From: Pseudomonadota bacterium
Lineage (GTDB): Bacteria; Pseudomonadota; Gammaproteobacteria; Steroidobacterales; Steroidobacteraceae
Reading direction: 5' to 3'
NCBI GenBank assembly: GCA_023391335.1
Contig: JAEWBG010000015.1
Coordinates: 1 to 53,546, forward strand
Length of the DNA: 53,546 nt
Shown here piece after piece: positions 8,608-17,738 of the stretch; position 1 is the stretch's first letter; every line of letters starts with the position of its first letter. Position numbers and translations under genes: made by a program. Under the pieces are notes generated by a model, which saw only the letters and a program-made list of their open reading frames with translations, did no database searches and was not told the origin of the DNA.

Positions 8608-11600
8608 ATGAACGTCCTCGATTCCTTCCACCCTGCCGTTGCGCGTTGGTTCAGCGACACCTTCGCTGGGCCGACGCCTGCACAGACGGATGCATGGCCT
8701 GCGATCAAATCCGGGAAGGATGTGTTGATCGCAGCGCCGACCGGCTCAGGCAAAACTCTCGCAGCGTTTCTGGCTGCCATCGATGACTTGGTACGCGAAG
8801 GCGAGCAGTTCGGCTTGCCCGATGAGACGCGCATTGTGTACGTGTCGCCGCTGAAGGCGCTCTCCAACGACATCCATCGCAATCTCGAAGCGCCGCTCGC
8901 AGGCATTCGCGAGCGACTGCGCGAACACACGATTCGTGACGTGGAAATTCGCACGTGGGTTCGCACCGGCGACACGCCGCAGTCCGAGCGCACACAGATG
9001 CGCAAGCGTCCGCCGCACATTGTCGTGACGACACCCGAGTCGCTTTACATCCTGCTCGGCTCAGCTTCAGGTCGCGACATGTTGGCGAGCACTCGGACGG
9101 TGATCGTCGATGAAATCCACGCGGTAGCCGGCAACAAGCGCGGTTCGCATCTGACGCTGTCGTTGGAGCGACTCGAAGCGCTGACCGGACGGAAACTGAC
9201 GCGAGTCGGCTTGTCTGCGACGCAGAAACCGATCGAAACCGTCGCGCGATTTTTGATCGGAGCGCGCGAGTCCGGCGATGGCACTTTGCCTTGCACAATT
9301 GTCGACAGCGGCCATGTCCGCAAACGCGATCTCGATCTGGAACTGCCCGACTCCCCGCTCGAAGCGGTGATGTCGAACGAAGTGTGGACGCAGCTCTACG
9401 ATCGCTTGGCGGCGCTGATTCGCGAACATCGAACCACCCTGGTGTTCGTCAACACCCGGCGTCTCGCCGAGCGAGTCTGCCGACATCTTTCCGAGCGGCT
9501 CGATGTGGATGAAGCGGGCAACAAGATGCCCGTCTCCTGCATTGCCGCTCATCACGGCAGCCTTGCCAAGGAACGCCGCTTCGATGCCGAACAGCGTTTG
9601 AAACGCGGCGACTTGAAGGCGCTGGTGGCCACTGCTTCGCTCGAACTCGGCATCGACATCGGCGATGTCGATCTCGTATGTCAATTGAGCTCGCCGCGTT
9701 CCATCAATGCGTTCCTGCAACGCGTCGGTCGATCAGGTCACGCGGTTGGCGGCACACCGAAAGGACGTTTGTTTCCGCTGTCCCGAGACGACTTGGTCGA
9801 ATGCGCCGCACTGTTGGCCGCCGTCAATCGTGCCGAGCTGGATGCGCTGAAGATTCCGGAGAATCAGCTCGACGTGCTCTCGCAGCACCTCGTCGCGGAG
9901 GTGTCCGCTCGCGATTGCGCCGAGAACGAATTGTTTCAACTCGTACGCCAGGCGTATCCGTTTCGAACCTTGCCGCGCGAAACCTTCGATGAGCTCATTC
10001 GAATGCTCGCCGAAGGATTCACAACCCGGCGTGGCCGGCACGGCGCACTGCTCTATCACGATGGCGTGAATCATCAGCTGCGCGCTCGAAAAGGTGCTCG
10101 GCTCACCGCAATCACGTCCGGCGGCGCGATTCCGGACACCGCCGACTATCAGGTCTTGATGGAGCCAGAAGGCACGATGGTCGGGACCATCAACGAAGAC
10201 TTTGCCGTGGAGAGCCTGGCTGGCGATGTGTTCCAACTCGGCAATGCCTCGTATCGAATCATTCGCGTGGAGCGCAGCGTCGTGCGAGTGGAAGACGCGC
10301 GTGGCGAAGCACCGACGATCCCATTTTGGCTGGGCGAAGCGCCCGGACGCACCGACGAGCTTTCGAGCGCCGTGTCGAAGCTGCGCCGGCAAGTATCCGA
10401 GCAAATCGCAAGCACCCAAGAGCCGGGGCTGCGCGAAAGCAAGATTCGCTCGGTATTGGGTGTGAATGAAGCAGCGGCGTCGCAACTGTCGATGTACCTG
10501 TCCGCCGCGCAGGCCGCGCTCGGCTGCATGCCAACGCAGGAGACGATCGTATTCGAACGCTTCTTCGACGAAGCCGGCGGCATGCAGCTCGTCATCCATT
10601 CTCCCTTCGGCAGCCGCATCAATCGCGCGTGGGGATTGGCGCTGCGCAAGCGTTTCTGCCGCAGTTTCAATTTCGAATTGCAGGCTGCCGCCACCGAAGA
10701 TGCAATCATCTTGTCGCTCACGACGGCGCACAGTTTCGAGCTGATTGAAGTCTCCAAGTACTTGCATCCGAACACGGCGCGCGAACTGCTGATTCAGGCC
10801 TTGCTTGCAGCTCCGATGTTCGCAACACGCTGGCGCTGGGGCGCATCGATTGCCCTCGCGTTACCGAGATTCAGAGGCGGTAAAAAAGTGCCGCCGCAAC
10901 TCGCACGCATGAACGCCGAGGACTTGCTCGCTGCGGTGTTTCCCGATCAAGTCGCCTGCGGCGAGAACATCGTCGGCGACATCGTCGTTCCGGATCATCC
11001 GCTCGTCCGGCAAACCGTTCGCGACTGCTTGGAGGAGGCCATGGACGTCGAGGGCTTCGAACGAGTGCTGCGTGGCCTGTTCGATGGTTCGATTCGCGTA
11101 GAGGCGCGCGATCTCACCGAACCTTCTCCGCTCGCGTGGGAAGTGCTCTCGGCTCGACCCTACGCATATTTAGATGATGCGCCCCTCGAAGAGCGCCGCA
11201 CTCAGGCCGTCGTCAGCCGCCGTTGGCTCGATCCTGAATCCGCAGCCGACATCGGCAAGCTCGATCCGGAAGCGATCGCCCGGGTCCGCCAAGAGGCGTG
11301 GCCCGACGCGAGCACGCCTGACGAATTTCACGACGCATTGACGTGGCTGACTTATCTGAGCGCGGACGAAGTCACTGCGGATCCATCCTGGGATTCTCTA
11401 GCGCATGGGCTGATGCAACATGGTCGCGCGCAATGGATGGATCTGGGATCGAAAAGGGTGCTCGTGGCCACCGAGCGTCTTGCGTTGTTTCACTCGCTGA
11501 TCGAAGGCAGCAGCGAATCTCTCGTCGAGATCGTTCGCGGTCGGCTTGAAGGCAGCGGCCCGCTCGTCGCCGCATCGATCGCGAATGCATTGGATCTAGC

Positions 11601-12924
11601 GCTCGAGCGTGTGGATGCAGCACTGATCGCGCTTGAAGCCGAAGGCACCGCCATGCGCGGGCACTTCGATGTTGCGATCCAAGCGCCTGTCCAATGGTGC
11701 AATCGACGCTTGCTTGCTCGCATTCATCGCTACACCGTCAAGCGATTGCGTGCGGAGATAGAGCCCGTCGCGGCGCGCGACTTCCTACGATTCTTGATCG
11801 AATGGCAGCGCGTAACGCCGAGCACGCGAATGCAAGGCCCCGATGCGGTTGCTGCCGTACTCGCACAACTCGAAGGGTTCGAAACCGCGGCGATTGCGTG
11901 GGAGACGGAATTGCTTCCATTGCGCATCGCAGAGTACGAACCCACTTGGTTGGATGAGCAGTGTTTGGCGGGTCGGATCGTATGGTCGCGCTTGGCCGCA
12001 CGTGCCGGCGATACCGAGCGCGGTGCGGCACCGGTGCGATCGACGCCGATCGCATTGCTGTCGCGTCGCCATGCGAAGATGTGGTCGGTGCTCGCGCCTG
12101 CAACGCAACGCTCGCAGCTCACATCGAAATCGCAGCAGGTTGCGGAGTTTCTGTCCGATCACGGTGCATCATTCTTCGACGAGATCGTGGAGAGTGCAGG
12201 CCTCCTCTCAAATCAAGTCGAAGAAGCGCTCGCAGAGCTGGTTGCCCTCGGCTTGGTGAATTCGGACAGCTTCGGCGGATTGCGCGCCTTGCTCGCGCCG
12301 CAGGATCGGCGTAAGCCGCACGCGAGAGATGCGCGCCGACGAAGGCGCACGACGATCTTCGGCATGCAAGAAGCCGGGCGTTGGTCGCTCGTGCGTAGCC
12401 GATGGCAAACGGATGCGAAACCATCCGCGCTCGACAATCGCGACGAAGTGATCGAGCACGTGTGCCGCACTTTGTTGCGCCGCTACGGCGTGGTGTTCTG
12501 GAAGCTGCTCGATCGCGAAGCCGGTTGGCTACCGCCATGGCGCGAGCTGCTGATGTGTTTGCGGCGGTTAGAAGCGCGCGGCGAAATTCGCGGTGGGCGC
12601 TTTGTCGCAGGCTTTTCCGGCGAACAGTTTGCTTTACCGGAAGCGGTCGGGTCCTTGCGTGAACTGCGGCGCAAACCGCTCGCGGGTGACTTGGTTTCTA
12701 TTTCCGCAGCCGATCCTTTGAATCTTGTCGGCATACTCACGCCCGGTGCGCGTGTGCCTTCGCTTGCCGGCAATCGCGTGCTGTATCGCGATGCCGTGCC
12801 GATTGCGGTACTCGTTGGCGGCGAGGTGAAGAATTTGGTCGAGATGGAATCCGCAGAAGAGTGGACTGTGCGCAATGCGCTGCTGCGCAGGCACGTCCCT
12901 GCATTGCTCGAATCTCTGGCGTAG
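8608..12924 (+). CDS. lhr: Lhr-type large ATP-dependent helicase
   Basis: A 1438-residue superfamily-2 helicase of the Lhr (large helicase-related) family, which unwinds DNA or RNA:DNA duplexes with 3'-5' polarity and is linked to DNA repair. It has the Q-motif-like PTPAQTDAW, Walker A APTGSGKT at residues 43-50, the DEIH box at 168-171, SATQ motif III, and a second RecA domain ending in the QRVGRSGH motif VI. A winged-helix and beta-barrel core follows. The long C-terminal half fits the Lhr-CTD of the long form (E. coli Lhr is about 1538). It stands alone, with no nuclease or ligase partner visible. The start is the ATG at 8608. Confidence 0.95.
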   Translation: MNVLDSFHPAVARWFSDTFAGPTPAQTDAWPAIKSGKDVLIAAPTGSGKTLAAFLAAIDDLVREGEQFGLPDETRIVYVSPLKALSNDIHRNLEAPLAGIRERLREHTIRDVEIRTWVRTGDTPQSERTQMRKRPPHIVVTTPESLYILLGSASGRDMLASTRTVIVDEIHAVAGNKRGSHLTLSLERLEALTGRKLTRVGLSATQKPIETVARFLIGARESGDGTLPCTIVDSGHVRKRDLDLELPDSPLEAVMSNEVWTQLYDRLAALIREHRTTLVFVNTRRLAERVCRHLSERLDVDEAGNKMPVSCIAAHHGSLAKERRFDAEQRLKRGDLKALVATASLELGIDIGDVDLVCQLSSPRSINAFLQRVGRSGHAVGGTPKGRLFPLSRDDLVECAALLAAVNRAELDALKIPENQLDVLSQHLVAEVSARDCAENELFQLVRQAYPFRTLPRETFDELIRMLAEGFTTRRGRHGALLYHDGVNHQLRARKGARLTAITSGGAIPDTADYQVLMEPEGTMVGTINEDFAVESLAGDVFQLGNASYRIIRVERSVVRVEDARGEAPTIPFWLGEAPGRTDELSSAVSKLRRQVSEQIASTQEPGLRESKIRSVLGVNEAAASQLSMYLSAAQAALGCMPTQETIVFERFFDEAGGMQLVIHSPFGSRINRAWGLALRKRFCRSFNFELQAAATEDAIILSLTTAHSFELIEVSKYLHPNTARELLIQALLAAPMFATRWRWGASIALALPRFRGGKKVPPQLARMNAEDLLAAVFPDQVACGENIVGDIVVPDHPLVRQTVRDCLEEAMDVEGFERVLRGLFDGSIRVEARDLTEPSPLAWEVLSARPYAYLDDAPLEERRTQAVVSRRWLDPESAADIGKLDPEAIARVRQEAWPDASTPDEFHDALTWLTYLSADEVTADPSWDSLAHGLMQHGRAQWMDLGSKRVLVATERLALFHSLIEGSSESLVEIVRGRLEGSGPLVAASIANALDLALERVDAALIALEAEGTAMRGHFDVAIQAPVQWCNRRLLARIHRYTVKRLRAEIEPVAARDFLRFLIEWQRVTPSTRMQGPDAVAAVLAQLEGFETAAIAWETELLPLRIAEYEPTWLDEQCLAGRIVWSRLAARAGDTERGAAPVRSTPIALLSRRHAKMWSVLAPATQRSQLTSKSQQVAEFLSDHGASFFDEIVESAGLLSNQVEEALAELVALGLVNSDSFGGLRALLAPQDRRKPHARDARRRRRTTIFGMQEAGRWSLVRSRWQTDAKPSALDNRDEVIEHVCRTLLRRYGVVFWKLLDREAGWLPPWRELLMCLRRLEARGEIRGGRFVAGFSGEQFALPEAVGSLRELRRKPLAGDLVSISAADPLNLVGILTPGARVPSLAGNRVLYRDAVPIAVLVGGEVKNLVEMESAEEWTVRNALLRRHVPALLESLA

Positions 12925-12947
12925 CTCAGTCTAAGAGCAAGAGGAGC

Positions 12948-13186
12948 GTTTCACACGGAGGACGCGGAGGTCGGACGCAACACAAAGCGCACATAGAGAA
13001 ACAAAGAACACAAATAAGATTAGCCGCAGAGAACGCAAAAAAGAAAGAACGTAAAGGGTGTGAAGTGTCAGCGTGAAAAGAAGATGTGTATGACTCACAC
13101 GCGCAGCGCACACGTTCATGTCCTCTTTGTGCCCTTTGTGTTCCCTTTTGTGCCCTTTGTGTTTCGTCCGACTCTCCGTGTGAAAC
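12948..13186. repeat. 239-bp palindromic repeat element, copy 2
   Basis: The element is bounded by GTTTCACACGGAG (12948-12960) and its exact complement CTCCGTGTGAAAC (13174-13186). Inside these, GTCGGACGCAACACAAAG (12970-12987) is mirrored with one mismatch at 13155-13172. Between them are runs of CACAAAG-like words. It fills the space between the helicase gene and the GIN-domain lipoprotein; no credible gene lies here. Copy 3 at 17262-17513 has the same outer ends. Confidence 0.8.
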
Positions 13187-13205
13187 CTCTGTCTTCCGGT
13201 CTGCT

Positions 13206-13970
13206 TCAGATAACTTCCGTCGAATTCTCGTCGCTCGTCTTTTTCTCATCGTACTCGGGCTGCAGATCGGCCGGATTCGGCGGTGGCTCTTTCGCCGCAG
13301 GCGGTGAAGCATTCTCTTCGTCAGTTTGCGAAATGCTGCCGAACCCATTCAGGCGCGTGCTGACATCGGCAGGATGTCCGGCATAACGTATCGCGCCGAG
13401 ACCATTCATCGTGGCGGCGAGTTTCTGCTGCGCATTGACGCTCACCTTGCCGACGCCTTCGACGGTGACATCGACATTCTCCGCGATGAGTTTCGAGAAG
13501 TTCACCTCGCCTGCGCCTTGCATATGAATGCGCAACGACTCGACTTTGCCGCTGGCCTCGATACTCGTGGCCCCGCGAACCTCGAATGCGATATCTCCGC
13601 CATCCAAGCCGTTCACCACGACGTGATTGCCGCCTTCCAACTTCACTGAAGTGAGCTTCGGTACGCTGATCGTGAGATTCAGGCCTCGCGAGCGACCGAA
13701 TGACCAGTCATCCGAGTCGCGGCGCACGATAAGCGTGCCGTCCCTCACCTCGGTGCGCAGGTGAAACAGCGTGTCGTGGGTCGCGCGCACCTTCACGCTC
13801 TGGGTCCTGCCCACTTCGAGCGCAAGTTCTGCACCGCCTTTCAAGTCGATCGCATCGAACGCCTTCAGGCTCCGCGTCTCGCTCTGTTCGACGGCCTCCT
13901 CGCGACCCTTACAGGCTGACAGTGCGCACAGAGCAATCAGCAGCGCCGCGCGGGTGAACTTGACTGACAT
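13206..13970 (-). CDS. GIN-domain (DUF2807) lipoprotein
   Basis: A 254-residue predicted lipoprotein with signal peptide ending in LSAC (Cys20). The mature part is the repetitive beta-helix-like head-GIN domain (DUF2807): short strands with regularly spaced glycines such as LKGGAELALEVG, LEGGNHVVVNGLDGGDIAFEV and VEGVGKVSVNA. These proteins are anchored in the envelope and often called putative auto-transporter adhesins, but their role is not established. The C-terminal tail after about residue 220 is acidic and proline-rich and probably disordered. It is transcribed alone, ending close to the 239-bp repeat. Confidence 0.88.
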   Translation of the reverse strand: MSVKFTRAALLIALCALSACKGREEAVEQSETRSLKAFDAIDLKGGAELALEVGRTQSVKVRATHDTLFHLRTEVRDGTLIVRRDSDDWSFGRSRGLNLTISVPKLTSVKLEGGNHVVVNGLDGGDIAFEVRGATSIEASGKVESLRIHMQGAGEVNFSKLIAENVDVTVEGVGKVSVNAQQKLAATMNGLGAIRYAGHPADVSTRLNGFGSISQTDEENASPPAAKEPPPNPADLQPEYDEKKTSDENSTEVI

Positions 13971-14168
13971 CGGACCATCCTCACGGACGAGCGTTAACTG
14001 CGCTCATGCTCCGCCCGATTCTGCGCTGCTGTAAAGCCTACCTCGGTTAATGCCTTGTCATTGCCGGCGAATCGGGCCTGTGAATGCAGTCGCGTCACAG
14101 CGTGCGGGCGGCATTCGCGGGCGCGTGGGTGTATCCTTGCGCCTCATTTTTTCGCCTGCGGATTGCAC

Positions 14169-16016
14169 GTGCTCACGGCCGATAAAGTTCTCGTCACAGT
14201 TGGTACGCCCTGCTCCCTCTCAGCCGTCGGCAGCACGGAGACCTACCAAGCGCGGGTGGCGGGCGCGGCCGATTTTCTTGCGTACGCCGCATTCGACGCC
14301 GGCATCGTCGATCTCGAACCGCAGGCGGACGGGTCGCTGCGGATTTCTTGGAGCAACGGCGAGCCGGCGACGATCGAGGAGATCGAACAGCGCCACGGCG
14401 AACAGCTGCGCAAGAATCTGGGCATTCGTTACATACAAGAATTGCGCTCGCTCTCGAGCGGCGTGGTCACGGACATCGCGGCTTGTTTGCCCCACGATTT
14501 CGAAAGCGGCGGGTTACGACGCTTCTCGGGGCTCACGTATCGCGACGTCCGCGAGTCGGCGCTGAAGGACATGTACGGCCTCTTCGACGACGATCCGCGC
14601 CTGGGTCCTTCGCTGCAATCGCAGCTATTCATTCACGGCGGCCTAGGCGCGCTCGCCGCATTGCCCGTCGCACTATCGGAATTGGTGCCCAATCCGTTCG
14701 ATTTTCGCGTCGCTGCAGCAACGGCATTTTCAGGGTTGGACGCTCTGGGTGAGTGGCGTTCGGCCGGATCCGACGGCATCGCCGCCGACAAGTTTCGCGA
14801 CAAGTTTGCGATGCGGCTGGCGAATTCGCTCTCGTCGCACGGCCCTGCGTTGATCTCGACGATGCTAGCGCCCGCGTATAGCTTGAGTAAGTCGCTCAAG
14901 AATCCGAGCCTGCTGGATTCGCTGAAGTCGCCGAGCGGTTACATGCGCGTTCCGCAAACGCCCCTCAACACCACGGGCGCCTGCGCGTCCAGCTCCATTG
15001 CGTTCTGCGAAATCGCTCCGCAAATGCTGTTCGACTACCCCGGTTATAGCCGCCCAGTGATGGCGCTGTGGACGGCAGCGGATGCGGCAACCCGCCCGAA
15101 CTGGCAAATCTTGGACGCGTTCGGATCCGGCGCTCTGATGACCAGCAGCAAGCTCGAGCAGCTCAATGCGGGCCGTCCGCCCGCGGAACAGCGCAGCGTT
15201 TCCGAATGCTTGGCGCCATTCGATGTGGATGCCAACGGCACCGTCGTCGGCGAAGGCGGCTCGGGCCTGTTGATCACGACGTTGGATTTCGCGCTGAGAA
15301 ATTTCCTCGACATCACTTCGATCATTACGGGTTGGGGTCAGAGCGGTGAGGCGGGCGGAAAGGCTCACTTTGCGGGCGTAGGTTTCGGCGGCGAAAACGC
15401 GTTGATTCACGCGCTCGAGCTTTCGCATCGCGGCCACGGTTACAGCGTCGCGGAGTACCAATACTTCGTTGCTCATGCGACCGGCACACGCACCAACTCC
15501 AAAACCGATCTCACGACGGCGGCCAATGCGCGCAAGATCGCTGCGGAGCGCCAGGGCATCAAGGGCGCGTTGCCGAAGATTCGCGTCGGCACGCCCAAAG
15601 CGCTCGGCGATGGTCATACCATGGGCGAGACGGGATTGAAGGCCGTGTCGCAGGCGTTGCAATTCGTGCTCGGACGCACCGCCGTCGGTGTGCCGACGTT
15701 GCGCCACGTGGATCCTGATTTAGGCCCGGTCACCGAGTCCTTCGAGCTGTCCGCGCAATCCACGATCGGCAATCCAGACGGGGGTGTCTTGTGCGCTACG
15801 CAAGGATTTGGCGGCTATAACGGCGCGATTGCGCTGCGAGCTGCCCACGCCGATGCATTCGCGCGCTATGCGCCGGATCGCAAGATTCTCGCCGCCTACC
15901 TCGAACGTTGGCCGGAACTGCGCCGCGAACGCGAGCAGCGCGAGAAGTACTGGCGCACTCGCCGACGCAGCGCACTGGAACTGGCGCAATTGCATCGCTG
16001 GCACGGTTTGGATTGA
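14169..16016 (+). CDS. long FabY-like beta-ketoacyl-ACP synthase
   Basis: A ketoacyl synthase of the thiolase fold, about 615 residues from the GTG at 14169 (a TTG at 14055 would add 38 poorly conserved residues). The Cys-His-His triad is present: Cys272 in NTTGACASSS, His436 in AHATGTRTNSKTD, and His483 in GDGHTMGETG. The glycine-rich GFGGYNGAI end is also typical. It is much longer than FabB/FabF (about 410) because of an N-terminal extension, and resembles Pseudomonas FabY, which starts fatty-acid synthesis by joining acetyl-CoA to malonyl-ACP. That similarity is from memory. No acyl carrier protein or reductase is nearby. A diguanylate cyclase starts eight bases after its stop. Confidence 0.8.
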   Translation: MLTADKVLVTVGTPCSLSAVGSTETYQARVAGAADFLAYAAFDAGIVDLEPQADGSLRISWSNGEPATIEEIEQRHGEQLRKNLGIRYIQELRSLSSGVVTDIAACLPHDFESGGLRRFSGLTYRDVRESALKDMYGLFDDDPRLGPSLQSQLFIHGGLGALAALPVALSELVPNPFDFRVAAATAFSGLDALGEWRSAGSDGIAADKFRDKFAMRLANSLSSHGPALISTMLAPAYSLSKSLKNPSLLDSLKSPSGYMRVPQTPLNTTGACASSSIAFCEIAPQMLFDYPGYSRPVMALWTAADAATRPNWQILDAFGSGALMTSSKLEQLNAGRPPAEQRSVSECLAPFDVDANGTVVGEGGSGLLITTLDFALRNFLDITSIITGWGQSGEAGGKAHFAGVGFGGENALIHALELSHRGHGYSVAEYQYFVAHATGTRTNSKTDLTTAANARKIAAERQGIKGALPKIRVGTPKALGDGHTMGETGLKAVSQALQFVLGRTAVGVPTLRHVDPDLGPVTESFELSAQSTIGNPDGGVLCATQGFGGYNGAIALRAAHADAFARYAPDRKILAAYLERWPELRREREQREKYWRTRRRSALELAQLHRWHGLD

Positions 16017-16024
16017 CGCGCCAC

Positions 16025-17245
16025 ATGAGTGCCGTCGCTTTGCAATCTCGCGGCGCGCGTAGATTTTCTTGGCGGATATTTTGGCTCGTCAGCCTCGGCG
16101 CGTTCGTCGTGCTGGGCGCGCTGACGGCCGTTCCACAGTGGTTATCGAAACAAGCACGGTTCAACGTGCTGCGCTCGCACGTGGCAGAAATGGCGAAGGC
16201 CGCTGCGAGCATGGTCAACGGCGATCTGCATCGTCAGCTCATCGAGCACTACTCCCCGGATCTGTACGAACGAGCACTCGAACCGCTCGTGCGGTTTCAC
16301 TCTGCAGAGCCGGAAATCTTCTATGTTTATACGATGGTCGCGCGCGAGGGCCACACTTACTTTGTGTTGGACACGGCGAACTCCCCGCACCTGAAGACGC
16401 CGCATACGCTGCGCGGTTCTAAGTACATGGAGGAGTTCGAAAGCATTAGCAAAGAGCCCGATCCTGATTGGCTACAGCGGATCGCACGTGGCGAAACTTA
16501 TGTATATCCGAGCTTCCAGCACGACGAGTACGGTTGGTTCCTGTCCGGCCATACGCCGATCTTCGATAGCCAAGGTCGCTACAGCGGATTCGTCGGCGTG
16601 GATTTCGACACTCAGTACTACTTAGAGCAGGAAGCAGGTTTCGAGCGCATCACCTACGGCACCCTTGCAGCCGCATTCATCTGTTCGCTGATCATCGGCG
16701 CGTTCGCTTCTCGCTATTACTGGTCGCTCAAGGATCGGATTCGCGAGCACTATGAACTGTCGATTCGCGACGAATTGACTCAACTGTACAACCGCCGCGG
16801 CGCGCTAGCTGCCGCTCGCGATGCGCTCGCCGCAAATGCATCCTCGTACGCGCTCATCCTGGTCGACGTCGATGATTTGAAAGGCATCAACGATCGACAC
16901 GGCCACGCGGCCGGCGATGATTTCTTGGTGCGCGTTGCCGAGGCCATGTGCTCGAGCGTACGCGATACCGACGTCTGCGCGCGCTTGGGCGGGGATGAGT
17001 TCCTTATCTTCGCCACCGGCTGCACGCTGGATGCGGCTACCGAAATCGCTCGGCGGATTCTCGCGAATGTGTTCAGCAGCGATGCGCAGACGGGGCTCAC
17101 GTTCGGCGTGTCGATCGGCATCTGCGTGTCCGAACGTGCGGAGGCCGAATTCGCCTCGATGTACCGTCGCGCGGATGAGGCGCTCTATCGCGCCAAGTCG
17201 GCTGGGCGCAATCGTTATGTGATTTACGATCCGCTGGCGGCTTAA
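16025..17245 (+). CDS. membrane-bound diguanylate cyclase (GGDEF)
   Basis: A 406-residue enzyme that makes the second messenger cyclic-di-GMP from two GTP. A membrane segment (about residues 17-37), a periplasmic sensor region to about 207 with Cache-like features (FVLDTANS, YSGFVGVDFD), and a second membrane segment (about 210-230) lead into the GGDEF domain. The catalytic GGDEF motif is intact at 322-326 and the inhibitory RxxD site (RDTD, 313-316) stands five residues before it, so product inhibition is expected. The ATG at 16025 is eight bases after the ketoacyl synthase stop, suggesting co-transcription. What the sensor binds is unknown. Confidence 0.93.
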   Translation: MSAVALQSRGARRFSWRIFWLVSLGAFVVLGALTAVPQWLSKQARFNVLRSHVAEMAKAAASMVNGDLHRQLIEHYSPDLYERALEPLVRFHSAEPEIFYVYTMVAREGHTYFVLDTANSPHLKTPHTLRGSKYMEEFESISKEPDPDWLQRIARGETYVYPSFQHDEYGWFLSGHTPIFDSQGRYSGFVGVDFDTQYYLEQEAGFERITYGTLAAAFICSLIIGAFASRYYWSLKDRIREHYELSIRDELTQLYNRRGALAAARDALAANASSYALILVDVDDLKGINDRHGHAAGDDFLVRVAEAMCSSVRDTDVCARLGGDEFLIFATGCTLDAATEIARRILANVFSSDAQTGLTFGVSIGICVSERAEAEFASMYRRADEALYRAKSAGRNRYVIYDPLAA

Positions 17246-17261
17246 GGGCCATCGGACAAGA

Positions 17262-17513
17262 GTTTCACACGGAGGACACGGAGATCACGGAGCAAAGAGA
17301 GGAACGGGTCAGAGAGTAGACAAGATCAAGAGGCTGTATGAAAGCGAGAACAGACCTCTTAGCTCCGACCACCGGTTGTTAATCCTGTGCTTCAGCGAGT
17401 CACTCAATTTCTTTCTATATTCCTTTGCTTATCTCCGTGCTCTCCGTGTCCTCCGTGGCAATATTCCGCATTTCTTGTCTTTTGGATTCTTCCACCGTGT
17501 CCTCCGTGTGAAC
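17262..17513. repeat. 252-bp palindromic repeat element, copy 3
   Basis: TTCACACGGAGGACACGG at 17264-17281 is perfectly complemented at 17495-17512, and further CTCCGTG words occur at about 17431-17456. The outer ends match copy 2 at 12948-13186. It lies just upstream of the ilvB promoter. Apart from the repeat and the ilv leader region, the 522-bp space between 17246 and 17767 holds nothing else that I can identify. Confidence 0.8.
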
Positions 17514-17531
17514 CCTCTTTGGATTCCTGGC

Positions 17532-17560
17532 TTGTGCGAAGCAAACGAACCTGGTTATAG
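17532..17560 (+). promoter_or_regulatory. sigma-70-type promoter of the ilvB leader
   Basis: A -35 box TTGTGC (17532-17537) and a -10 box TTATAG (17555-17560) are separated by exactly 17 bp. Transcription would start near 17567, immediately before the leader ATG at 17568, so the leader mRNA would have almost no 5' untranslated region. Confidence 0.6.
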
Positions 17561-17567
17561 TCGAGCC

Positions 17568-17672
17568 ATGCATCAAGTCCCTGCCCACGCTGCACTGATC
17601 GAAAGCTCGCGAAGCCGCGCGCTCCTCAATGCTGTCGTAGTCGTCCTGGTAGCCGTTACCAACGCGCCGTAG
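17568..17672 (+). CDS. ivbL: ivbL-like leader peptide of the ilvB attenuator
   Basis: A 34-codon reading frame from ATG 17568 to TAG 17670-17672. Near its end is a dense run of branched-chain amino acid codons: ALLN, then VVVVLVAV (17634-17657, six valines and one leucine), and it finishes TNAP. The E. coli ivbL leader has the same plan, a valine run followed by a C-terminal GNAP. The peptide has no function beyond making the ribosome pause when charged Val/Leu tRNAs are scarce. There is no Shine-Dalgarno site, in line with a leaderless start. Its stop codon lies inside the antiterminator strand. It is too short for most gene finders. Confidence 0.8.
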   Translation: MHQVPAHAALIESSRSRALLNAVVVVLVAVTNAP

Positions 17673-17709
17673 GGGACTTACGAATCGATTCACCAACCCC
17701 CTCCGGCGC
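17664..17709 (+). promoter_or_regulatory. antiterminator of the ilvB attenuator
   Basis: GCGCCGTAGGGG (17664-17675) can pair with 17698-17709 (CCCCTCCGGCGC), with 11 of 12 positions matched. The 3' strand is also the 5' arm of the terminator, so the two hairpins exclude each other. A ribosome stalled at the valine codons leaves the 5' strand free and favours read-through. A ribosome reaching the stop codon covers it and lets the terminator form. Confidence 0.7.
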
Positions 17710-17738
17710 AGGCCGGCAGGGGGTTTTCTTTTTTTGCC
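17695..17738 (+). terminator. intrinsic terminator of the ilvB attenuator
   Basis: CCCCCT plus CCGGC (17697-17707) pair with GCCGG plus AGGGGG around a GCAG loop with one bulged C. A T-rich tract TTTTCTTTTTTT follows at once. This is a textbook Rho-independent terminator placed about 30 bp before ilvB. Confidence 0.85.

Noticed and set aside
9733..10767. Long antisense open frame (344 codons) opposite the Lhr gene
   Set aside because: It lies entirely inside a well-supported helicase and shows no domain; it is a composition effect of GC-rich coding DNA.
12926..13348. Open frames of up to 140 codons over the 239-bp repeat
   Set aside because: They translate the repeat arms in both directions and have no ribosome site or conserved sequence.
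12948..17513. CRISPR array
   Set aside because: The repeats are degenerate words in opposed runs without constant repeat length or unique spacers, and there are no cas genes.
17376..17672. 98-codon frame ending with the ilv leader peptide
   Set aside because: Only the last 34 codons, after the predicted promoter, make sense; the upstream part runs through the repeat arm.
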